From: Saccoglossus kowalevskii
Taxonomy: Eukaryota; Hemichordata; Enteropneusta; Harrimaniidae
Assembly (NCBI RefSeq): GCF_000003605.2
Contig: NW_003123414.1
Span: 333,541 to 373,265 of the forward strand
Direction of reading: 5' to 3'
DNA length: 39,725 nt
Positions 24,381 through 34,902 of the stretch are shown one piece after another. Within the stretch, counting starts at the first letter, position 1. Every line of letters begins with the position of its first letter. Position numbers and translations under genes: made by a program. Below the pieces are notes generated by a model, which worked only from the letters and a program-made list of their open reading frames with translations, was not told where the DNA came from and did no database searches.

Positions 24381-24511
24381 ATATTATTATATATCTGTCA
24401 CCGTAACGCCATAAGTTACAGCGTGTCGTCATTTCGCGGTATTTTCATCTTAACACATTAGAAAAAATGCGAATTCCAAATTATGGAATGATTACCCGCG
24501 TAAGGAAAAGA
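24381..24511. repeat. Dispersed repeat, copy upstream of gene B
   Basis: Matches the element in intron 11 of gene A: TATATATCTGTCACCGTAA, AAGTTACAGCGTGTCGT and AATTCCAAAT-TATGGAA in the same order. It is placed about 200-330 bp upstream of the gene B start codon. Confidence 0.55.
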
Positions 24512-24704
24512 TGTAGACAGTAGTTCGCTACGCATCGACCTCCGCTGTTTCTATCATTTGTTTCACCATGTCTAATAACAGTATCTGCCATTGGTTCCAG
24601 TGAACATCGACGTGACCCTTTGCCTGAGCTGGATCATCATTACCACCCTTGAATAGAAACAATTTATCATAATCTAATCTGATTGTAACGAATTCTACTT
24701 AAAG

Positions 24705-27700
24705 ATGGATCTACTCCAGTCTTGCGACCCGTCTATTGAGAAATTAACTCTTAGCTCAAGAAAAATACCACCATCAATAGCAAAATTCCATCACCTACGA
24801 GAACTTGTGTTGGCAAATAATCGGCTAAAGACTCTACCAAAAGTATTAGCTAAATTGCAAAACCTTAAGATATTGGATGTATCACACAATGCATTGACGA
24901 AGTTGCCGTCTGTTGTTTGTAACTGCCTAACATTACACGGTTTAAGCGTTGCAGACAATAAGCTGAAAACAATACCAGCAAATATTTCCAGATTGCAACA
25001 ACTAAACCACATCGATGTTTCATACAACCGCATCAAGTCAATACCGTCAGAACTTTGGACATTAAGACAGCTTAAAGTGGTTAATATGAATAACAATTTA
25101 ATCTCATCTATATCACCGAATATACGGAGACTATGTCAACTTTATTGGCTGGGACTAGCTAACAATGTCATCCAATCAATCCCTGATGAAATAGGTATGT
25201 TCACTATTTTATTGATAATTGTGAAATTATTTTAAAAAATCAGATCCGTGAATGAATGTTACATGCTTGGTTTCATACAAATCGCAGCACTAAATTCGGT
25301 AGTATATTGTCACTATACATATATACCATATAACATACATATATACTGTTTGTCTTCAAATGATTTAACTAGGAAACCTAGACAATCTTCGGTTTTTGAA
25401 TCTGAGAAACAATCGTCTACATGGAGTACCACAAGGAATATACGATATTATAAGTTTGACAACGTTGTTTCTCGATGGAAACCCAATGTACACACAAACA
25501 AGACATTATCCAGGTAATATAAACATGATTAAATGTATAACAATAACAATTCCGTAAAATGTTTTACGGATTTGTCTCAATTATATTTTGGAATTTGAAG
25601 AGTTATGTACACTTTTAGCTATAATGAACATTTTCTTTCTGAAAGTGAAAAAGACCATAATCATTTTCATTTCAAATGAAATGCATCTCAACTCCTGGTC
25701 TTGCAAATGACAGCAAGATCACGGAATACCATATTAACAACGTTTTGAAAAACAAATTGCGATCACCTTATAATTTATCTTTATTGTCGAATTATTTAGA
25801 GAAAAAGACCGAGAAAGTAGTCATCGTGGAGTTAGACAATGAGGTAATGAGTAAATAGCTATATACACACGATATCAAGGTCTTTGAACGAAGTCATTCG
25901 ATAGCACGTCTCTTGAAAATATATCATTTTAAATCGCCGGCCCCAAATACGTAATCGCCATTCATTCCTTTGATGCAAAAATATTCATCTTGTTTTACAG
26001 AAAACGGTGTCTTACAGTATCGGAAGAGGCTTTTCCCTTTCGGTTCCTCCTGGATCAGTTCAGAGTCCAATTCATCTGACTATTACAACATCACACGATA
26101 AGAGTTTGAAGAAAATATTGGGTGACTACGAAATGATTGAATCAGACATAATTGAAATATCACCTAATACATATGAGTTCATACAACCAGTAACACTAGG
26201 ATTTAAATGTCAATCTATGAATTCGAAATCGCTCTGTATTAAGACAATCGATGGTAGGACGAAATGGAAAAATGTGTCTACAAAACAGGTGATTAGGATG
26301 CAATATTAGCGGATAGATAGAAATGTTGCTTCTACTTGTTCGTTGCAACGCAATATAGTAAAACAAAATTAATTCTATGTGTAAACATTTAACCTACAAA
26401 AATTGTCATGATGGCTTCTATTTCCGGCATATCACAATGTTATGAAACATTAGAGTGCCAGTGTTCCAGTTTGACGTATCACTACAATGTTCACAAGGTT
26501 TTATACTAAGAAGTATCCTAGACCCATTTATTTATTTATTATTTTTCAAATGGTTATTTTTTTAGACAACAGACGGTGTGTTAGCACAAATAAGTAAATG
26601 TGCCAAGTTTGTCGTGTTATCGACTCCCCGAGTGCAAAAGTGTAACGTTAATGATAGAGGTGGTAGAATTGTATCTGAAATTACAGAGGATGTAGTTATT
26701 GACTTTCCCCCAAATGCTGTAATGGATGACATGTGCCTGTCTATGACGGTAAGAAAGCATAGGGGAGTTTATATACTACATGTGAAGAATGTTACCCAAC
26801 CAATCAATAGGCCAAACATAACTGAATTATTTGATCGTGTGCCTTCTACGTGATTTAAAACACAGATTTATTTTCGCAAACACGTGAAAAAACTCTTTAT
26901 ATTTACATTATCTCTTTCTATTTCCCCCCTCCATACACTGCTGTAGGTACATATTCCTGACCCAAGCTTAACGGTAACTCACGACTTATGTAAAGAAGAC
27001 ATTATATTCGGTCCAATTGTTCAAATAAATGAGAAGAATAAAGAAACGATACGCTTTGAGAAAGATGTAAAGTTCAGTCTTCCTGTGCCACCGTCAAAAA
27101 AACGTCAGTTCCAACCAAGAACTGTAATGGTGTTTTGTGATTCTGGTGATGGACATTGGAAATTGGTAACAAAACAAGACATGGTTTGCTCAGAGAAGAC
27201 CACCGAATTCAACGTACGCCATTTTTCAGGGTAAGACATTAAGATTTTCAGTTAGCGCTGTCACACTCTGAGATTGAGATACAAGATGGAATGTACTAAT
27301 ACCAAATGAATTTACAACAGAATCTTAACAAAGGTTTCTGTAACATATTTTGACACATAAGCTTGAAAAGCATATTGAACCTGACATACTTTCAGAATGG
27401 ATAAGGCTATGTAGTATGCCGCCTCATGTTATTGTGTCTGCTGAAAAAGTGGTTAATAATAATGTGTTTGTATGTAGGAGATAATATTATGAATTTTTAT
27501 TCAAGAAACCTGGTTTCTCTGATGCATCTAGTAATTCTGTCCATGAACACGCTACATTCAGACATGATGAAAGTAAAGTAAAATAAATATTTGCTGAGAG
27601 AACGTCTTATATTGATATTCAAGCGTTTCCATGTCAGAAAAAATACGAAAAGTCATTGAGGCATATGTCTCTGGTTACTTTAACATCATTTGCCAAATCT

Positions 27701-30700
27701 ACCTTCATGAATTTTCTACTTAGATATGCGTCAGGTGATAGTGGTAGGGCAGGATATGCTTAGTCTTGATATCAATTCCTGGTCTTACCTGTGAGATCCA
27801 TATATCATTCATTTGTATATACCTTTATGTGAATTTTCAGAGACAGATAATTTCATTTCGTACAGCACATTAGTTTATGTAGCACTGTACACATTTTCCT
27901 GTGTATAACACTGCGATAAAAATTGTGAAATTCTTTCGTTTTTATGCAGAAAATACAATATTTTTAACAAGGGAAGTCATATTTATTAAAGTTATTGTTC
28001 ATATATAGTTTGTAATTTTATTCAGCTTCTTTCAGTCATAACAAATAAAAAGCAAAAATATTGAGAATATGCAAATTATCTTTTTTTTGTAATATTCTTG
28101 TGTAACCGGTAATTGTGAAAATTATTTATGGGGCACAGGGAATACATTTCGTTATGAATTATTCTTGATATTTTCTTGTCAAAATATTGTTTTTTCATGT
28201 GTTGTTTTCTCACAAAAAAAGAAAGAATTTCACAAATTCAAAAACGGAAAGTCTTTATCGTAGTGTTGTTTGTGCATAAACATACTTTGTATGTTGTTGG
28301 TGGTATAGAAGGTATATAAAGTTATTACACTGAACTGCCATGATATATGGGTAATTATATATACCAGTATACTCAATATTGCACAATTCACTCCATGTAT
28401 GCACTCGCCTGTGTCAATATATATCAATATATGTATACCCACCTTTGGCCGGGGGGTTATTGCTTGAATATATACAATAATTTACTATTCACAGATACAC
28501 CTCGATATCAATGCCTCGGGGATCATCCATTCCGAAACGGCAAATAAGAAAAATAATAAACAAAATTTTAAGAATGTTAAACGTGTTTGAAGTACAGCTC
28601 ATTCTTATGCAAAAGAAAGATAACCCGAGGATGTTAGTCCTCAGTATAGTGAAAGTAGATGAACTTGACAGGAAGCTCAACAAGTTAAAGGAACTTGGAT
28701 ATAATAACAGCGGACTACCATACAGCAAAGAGTTTGAGATGGTGAATGGAGATAAGATATTGGTTGACGTTGATGAGGGATTTAAGATTAAGTCAGCAGA
28801 CACACTCACATTTACTGAAAATGGATTAAATGATTATGAACTAATAGTAAGTCATAGAAATAGCAGAGTTCAATGTAGCGTGATTGGTCAATTGGCATGT
28901 ACATATGAAGGAAAGAAACAACAACAGGAAAGAACTGAATGTTGTGGCGTTAGTATTTCTATGGGCGAGACGCGGACTATGAAGTTATCATTCTGCCTTC
29001 CACAGGTTCGTCACATCATATCAATTATGGGTATTATAACGCCAATTATGTGCTGTAATATTACGAATTACATACGAATCATAGAATCAAGAATCAAACA
29101 TTCCCCGACACTCACACTTTACTAATTAATTTCATTACGTTTGTTTATTCACTATAGAATGCATGGGTAGCATCGAGCACAAGTGATGGTGAGTTTTTTT
29201 GCAATGACGGTTCTCGTAACGGTTCAAAAGTGATCAATTGTGTATTATTTTTTGTAATCAAACAAACCATTACATTTTTCTGCATTTATTCTTAATTATT
29301 CTTACATCCACATATTAAGTGTACTAGATTAATTAAAAGTGTTCATACCTTGTAGGTTTCATTCAATATTCAATATTTCTGCACTTAATGAATAGTTTAT
29401 GTTTTTCATGTTTCCATAAAAGTTGAACCAATGGTCCCTTTGTTGCACATGAATCCACGAGACACCGACACTGATGACAATGTATTCGGAGAGGCAGGTA
29501 TGGTATATATTATTTATGTTCTGGACAATATCTTCTTTATCATTTGTCGCGAAGAAGAATACTTGGCTCCCTGGTTTGTTTTATCAATATCAACTTTTGT
29601 CTAATTTTGACAGGTGTGGAGCCAAGGAATACTGACGAATCAGGTTGGTTAAATACTCACATTTTTTTCTATGTTATTGCAAATACATATGTAATTAACG
29701 AGTTTTAATTTTATGTGTGAAAAGGGGGGCGATTTGTAAATTGCAATATCATTTATTTCATTTTGTAATGCATTATAGTTGTGCAGGGCAGATAAATTGG
29801 AAAATTGTTCGAATTGATTTTTTTGTCGGATGTGGGTTGTTCCCTTAATTATTTATAGCTTAATGTACGTTTCCCCTTTCAGCAGTGCCCAACATGTTTG
29901 ATGATGTAGAACCAAGAAATAATATTAATGAATGTTTACAACCAGGTTTGTATTCATTACTTATATTTATTACTATTCTGTTTTAAAATACGTATGTGAT
30001 TATGGTTTTATTGAATACATTGCATACTATTGAATATATTTTCTTCCGTTATTTGCAATTTATATCTGTTTTAACAGACCCACATTCGTCCCACGAATAC
30101 CTGCATACCATAAATGGATTAATAATCGGCAGTCAAGAAGATCAGGATCTCACTGAGTCAGCTGGTATTGTTTTATATTATTCGTAATAGTATATATTTT
30201 ATATATAGTATATTTAGTATATTATAGCCATTCACTTCCAAAGATAATTGTTAACCAATGCCATGTTATTTCTTGCAGTGTGTGCTCAGACAAACTGCAT
30301 ATATATATCACGACTAGTATTTTAACGTGGGAATGAGTTGTTTACTTATTTTAATAATCCCCCGACATTACGAAATCACCAGCAAAGTTGTGATCGGTAT
30401 TCTGTTCACATATGTAATAGTACGCTTATTCAGAAAGATAACGTTAAGCTGCATCGGAAACGCGAACATCACACAAATAAACCGCATTGATGTTCATATA
30501 TATTACTCTTATAATGGTTGATGATAAATAAATTGCTCTTTATATTTGGATTGACGTGATTATTTTAATAACATATCTTCATCCATCTTCACAAACAACG
30601 AACAACTAAAATAATTTACTTTGTATTTATTTATTCAAATTTCATTCCAATAAAGTTAAATAAATATGTTTACAATTGGCTAATGTTTCTATTTTTTCTC

Positions 30701-30981
30701 TAGGTTTGACAGCATCAACAGATTTAGTATCCAGAGAACTTCCTCTCCGTGAATGGAAGAGGTTCGGTCGTCTGAGACTTGGCTTGAATGACATAGAGTT
30801 GGATGATATTGCCCGTGATTACTGTGATAGTGTACAAGAGCAGAAATACCAAATGCTTTACCTTTGGACGCGACAGGTCGGAAAGGATGCGACCGTTTGT
30901 AGACTATATTCTTATCTACAAGAACATAAACTGCGCAGTGCTGCTGAAAAGTTGAAACAGTTTGCTACTGCAAAACACTAA
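24705..30981 (+). CDS. PIDD1-like: PIDD1-like protein B: LRR - ZU5 - ZU5 (HFS autoprocessing) - UPA - Death domain
   Basis: Thirteen coding exons: 24705-25194, 25373-25513, 25800-25843, 26001-26288, 26566-26748, 26947-27230, 28495-29005, 29158-29188, 29423-29497, 29614-29643, 29886-29945, 30078-30164, 30704-30981. They are GT-AG, phase-consistent, and total 2502 nt, giving 833 aa. Domain order is as in gene A, with the intact H474-F-S476 site and the first site changed to K332-C-A334. Relative to A it has one additional linker exon (29886-29945) that duplicates its neighbour. A NAGNAG acceptor (CAGCAG) there could include or omit one codon. The C-terminal two-thirds of the LRR exon is almost identical to A, while the first ~30 UPA residues differ strongly. 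This suggests patchy gene conversion plus divergence. The role inferred is a Death-domain scaffold for a caspase, as for PIDD1. Confidence 0.87.
29423..30164 (+). other. Linker cassette exons of gene B, all phase 1
   Basis: The four exons 29423-29497, 29614-29643, 29886-29945 and 30078-30164 all begin and end in phase 1. They encode short acidic or polar segments with a repeated VEP(M/R) start (VEPMVPL, VEPRNTDES, DVEPRNNIN). Any can be skipped or duplicated without changing frame. The third resembles the second, and the intron sequence before it resembles that before the second, so an exon-plus-intron duplication is likely. Confidence 0.6.
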
Positions 30982-31101
30982 AGAATTTAAAGTATGTTTA
31001 CAGAGATAATTTGCCATAGTCTTGAGTTTGACTATTGTGGGCTTTTATAATAGCCAAAATAATTTCACAATTGCGATGTTTGTGTGCCTCATGGTCATAT
31101 A

Positions 31102-31265
31102 TTAAATCGGGGGAGTCTTCACCTGCGCATGCGTCAGATGGCAATAGCATTTCATTGTTTAAAACAAGCGCATACCCATTAGCTTTTGCGTTTTTAGCGT
31201 GTGTTGTTACCGTCGCTTAGAACTCAATTCCCGTGCGTGCGCAGGTGACGACCATCCCGCTTTAA
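31102..31265 (+). mobile_element. TTAA-type MITE, copy 2
   Basis: Complete element flanked by TTAA at both ends (31102-31105 and 31262-31265). The left end is TTAAATCGGGGGAGTCTTCA and the right end GGTGACGACCATCCCGCTTT before AA. It is absent from the equivalent position after gene A, so it inserted after the segmental duplication or was lost from A. Confidence 0.8.
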
Positions 31266-31339
31266 AGAAAACGAAAATGCATTAAATAATTAATAACTGG
31301 CTCGCGATTAATAATTCGCCATAACCAGATTTATAAATT

Positions 31340-31760
31340 ATGGTGAAATGTGATCACAGTATTCGCACAGGCAGTAGTGAATCACTGACTTCAAATTTTA
31401 TCACTAATTTAAAAAAATGATTTACACAGATGACTTGTGATGTCACCAATTCAAATCAAACCACATAAGTGGCAGTGGCACTCCTAATTCAAATCCACAA
31501 GGTAGAGGTATCACTAATTCAAATCTAATCACACAGGTATAGAGTGATATCATTGATTCACATCAATTGACATTGGTGGTAGTGATAACACTATTTCAGT
31601 TCAATTCACATAGCTGGCAGTCGATCACCAAAATCAAATAGTGGCGACACGGGTTGACGTGATAACACTAATTTAAACCATTTCATAGTGGTGGTGGTGG
31701 TGGCGTTATCAGTAATTCAAATCAATTGACACAGGTGGTACTGACTTAAGATGATTATAT
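31340..31760. repeat. Degenerate minisatellite of AATTCAAATC units
   Basis: A loose repeat of about 45-55 bp. Each unit has CTAATTCAAATC or a variant, then a CACA(T/A)AGGTGG-like part and GTGATATCA or GTGATAACA. It includes a short (GTG)n run near 31687. No coding potential is seen. Confidence 0.55.
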
Positions 31761-32394
31761 ATATTGCCAAATTATGGTTCGCATGAAATTTTGGTAAATA
31801 TATCTAATAATAATTTAATCTATTTTGGGTTATTGTTATACTTTATTTACAAAAAAAATACATACAAAATTAAGTAATTAAATCCTACTGTGTATTTTTG
31901 TCATAACGAACTTAAAACTATGAACATTTGTTTTTTGAATGTATATTATATATAGAATAAAGGAAGTTGAGTGTAAGTGAATAAAAAAAAACTTTATGGA
32001 ATTATTACTGTCCTGTAAAAAAAAATATCAGCCTGAAAGCTACAAAGCAAGGCAGAACAGGATGTGTCATCATCTTAAAAATAGGCGTCTGCATTGTCAT
32101 TTGTAAGACAATTAAATAAACAACTTTTTAACCAGGAATATGTGAAATGTGTAATTGGTTCACACAGAATTATGAAAACAAATTATTGCTCAACACGAAT
32201 TTGTGATACAAATAAAGCAGGATAATGTTGAAGTTATTAATATCATTGGTTTCACGTACTGAATAAATAAAACATATGCAACTACTGTTTTATTAGTGAA
32301 AAATATGTCTATAGATATTTAGAACAGTGAATTTTGCCACAATCACATTTCGAGCTGATAAAAAAAGCATGTTGCATTGTATTTACACGTAATG
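31761..32394. other. AT-rich 3' flank of gene B
   Basis: Partly alignable with 18480-18640 downstream of gene A (shared CCAGGAATAT and TTTT-TCATAA blocks). No gene seen. Confidence 0.4.
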
Positions 32395-32995
32395 CCAATG
32401 AATGTGCACCAATGAAGCAATAATCTTGGCTGGCTGTGTACTAATGAAGCAATAACATTGACTGCACGTGCAATGATTGAGCAATAACCTTGGCTGGCTG
32501 TGCACTGATGGAGCAATAACATAGTCTAGCTATGTACTGATGGAGCGAAGAACTTGACTGGCTGTGCACTAAAAGGGCATTAATTCACAGGGCGTGTACT
32601 AATGGTGTAATAAGTTTGGCTGCATGTGCACCAATGAAACAATAACCTTGGCTAGCCGTGCACTAATGTGGCAATAACCTTGGCTAGCTGTGCACAGATC
32701 GAGCACTAACTTCGGCCGTCTGTGCACCAATGGAACAATAACGATGACTGTATGTGCACCAATGGAGCAATGACCTTGAATGGCTGTGCATTGATAAAGC
32801 AATAACTTTATCTGGCCGCTCACTGATGGGGCAATAACATTGACTACATGTGCACTAATAGAGCAATAACTTTGTCTGGCTGTGTCCCGAAAGAGCAATG
32901 ACATTGACTTGGTGTGCACAGGTGGAGCAATAATCTTGGCTGGCTTAGCCGCTGATGGAGCAATAACCTTAGACGACTGTGCACTGATTACTCAT
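32395..32995. repeat. Degenerate ~32-bp minisatellite downstream of gene B
   Basis: About eighteen imperfect copies of the same unit as at 18660-18968. Successive GCA(A/C)TGAT landmarks at 32470 and 32502 give a 32-bp spacing. It marks the right end of duplication copy B. Confidence 0.9.
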
Positions 32996-33294
32996 AGTTA
33001 AGAGCTCCTCCCCAGATGTTGAAAAAGTTGGTTCGTCTACAACATTAAACTCACCAGGTTGAGACTCTAACAACTGGACTCTACTAAGGTTCTGGACTAT
33101 AAAAGGTATCAGAAAGGTCATTTCAATGTAAAGTAGTTTTCATTGAATTATTCATGGAAAAGGCAAAAGCCGGTGGAATACATCATATGTATGTAGGTAG
33201 GTAAATTAACGCATGTTCAGCGCTGTGTACTGATGATGTAACTTATTGCCGAATCTTTCAATTTTTATCTTTTTTTGTGTCTGTGGGCTTACAG

Positions 33295-33435
33295 ATATAA
33301 ACCCACTCTTGTTTGTGGTGTTTTTAATACAAACTCGATGTGCTCTGATGGGAATGCAATGTACAAGTCTTCTGTACAAGATTTCTATAATGCGTGGAAG
33401 GATTTATCATTTGGTAATATACACAATAAAGCCAG
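33295..33435 (+). other. Orphan exon candidate
   Basis: A 141-nt segment with a strong acceptor (long T-rich tract, then GGGCTTACAG) and a strong donor (GCCAG|GTAAGT). One frame is open for 46 codons and looks protein-like, with two Cys, one Trp and a charged C-terminal part (start YKPTLVCGVFN, end NIHNKAR). It would be symmetric (codon split after two bases at both ends). A second frame is also open, and no neighbouring exon or family was recognised, so this may be chance or a lone relic. Confidence 0.28.
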
Positions 33436-34902
33436 GTAAGTTTTTACAAGTTTATATATTTGTAGTTTATTTCGGAAAAGGAGTTAATGCACATTGTTGA
33501 AGTGACATAAAATGAAATTACAAACAAAAACTTTTTTCAAATTCAGCTTACATACTGATAACACATTGCTCCTCGATTCCTGTGCCCTACACTGTTTACA
33601 GATACCTCAGAAATGGAAACAGTCATAATTACAGACTAGCTTCGGTATTATCAGTTTAGTAGTGACGTTAAGACACAATCCTGTGTTTATCTCTTCCCAA
33701 TTCATTGATTCCAGTTTATAGTCCCATTGATAAAAGTAATCTAATCTTAGTGCTATATAAAATGATTTTTATTCCAATGACTTGTATAAAACATTATAAT
33801 CTAATCTACAATTAAATGCGCCCATGTTCGCCGTAAAAGTAAAATTTGACAAAATTATTTGAAATTATATCATCAATTATATCATTCCATATCATGGGAT
33901 AATATGAAATTTTGAGCACTTGTTTATTTCAATTCACTGTGGATTTGAATATTTGTTTGCATTTCAGAACAGTGTCTTTCTCTACTAATGTCAAAATTAC
34001 GTATACGGGTTAAGGCAGTGACTTTCAAATCAACCAGTGTGTTGTAGGGTAGGGGTTCATCATCTGGAATATAGTAAAATCACTTAAAAAACTAATTTTA
34101 ATTGTTTGACAACTACAAGTTGAACGTACTTATTATATGTTAATGCCATTTGAATACCGCTAAGCAAAGAGACCAAAATGAGATGGAAATTACGACAATT
34201 TGAATTGTTTCACTGCTTTCCATAAAGAAATAATTATTTCTTTATACCTAAAAATTTGTTTACGTAACATAGGATGAAAAAAGTCGTATAAAATTCTTCT
34301 AGTATTTTAAAAACATGTCTAAAAATAACATTTAGTTAAGTGAATTTTCAGTGTGGTAATAACAGAATGACATAATGCCATGGCCTCGTTCCGACGTTTG
34401 CGGGGTGTGAATTACGAGTGATATGGTGTATACTTGATCGTGGTTGGGTCAACAATATATTCAGTTTTTGTGAATTTTTGAAAGTCAGACTTGTACATGT
34501 ACTCGCACGTTAAAACACGTATCCACAGCTATGGTAAGATCAGACCCGTAACAAATTGTAGCAGTCTTGATTCTGATTGGTTCATAGAGTTATGAGCTAT
34601 GAGTAGGGAGTGGAAATCCTTAAAATGACGCCTGCTATCGTGATTTGTGATAGTTCACCTTGCGCTAAACATGTAATAAAGACGATTTAATTGAATAAAA
34701 CACAATAGCATATTTGAAATTCAGGAACGAACTGAATCACAATTAAATAATATTGAATCAATAATAGGAATGAATATCACAGTTATAATTAGGGAAATCA
34801 TAGTGGACTAGTCTCCTTCTCATCCAGAAACTTCCGTATTTTCTGTCACAGTGGTGTTCCACTACCTTTGACAATGTTGTACATACTTTGACATATCATG
34901 CA
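33436..34902. other. Intergenic region between duplication B and the LRR-caspase gene
   Basis: AT-rich, no further exon recognised. It should include the 3' untranslated part of the minus-strand LRR-caspase gene. I could not choose a poly(A) signal with confidence. Confidence 0.35.

Larger units (their letters stand above)
22545..32995 (+). repeat. Segmental duplication, copy B (carries PIDD-like gene B)
   Basis: Collinear with 9530-18968; landmarks are given for copy A. Copy B contains an assembly gap, an independently placed copy of the dispersed repeat, and a TTAA MITE after the gene (31102). It also has a longer minisatellite and an extra linker exon. The gene starts are about 12.7 kb apart. 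Confidence 0.8.
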
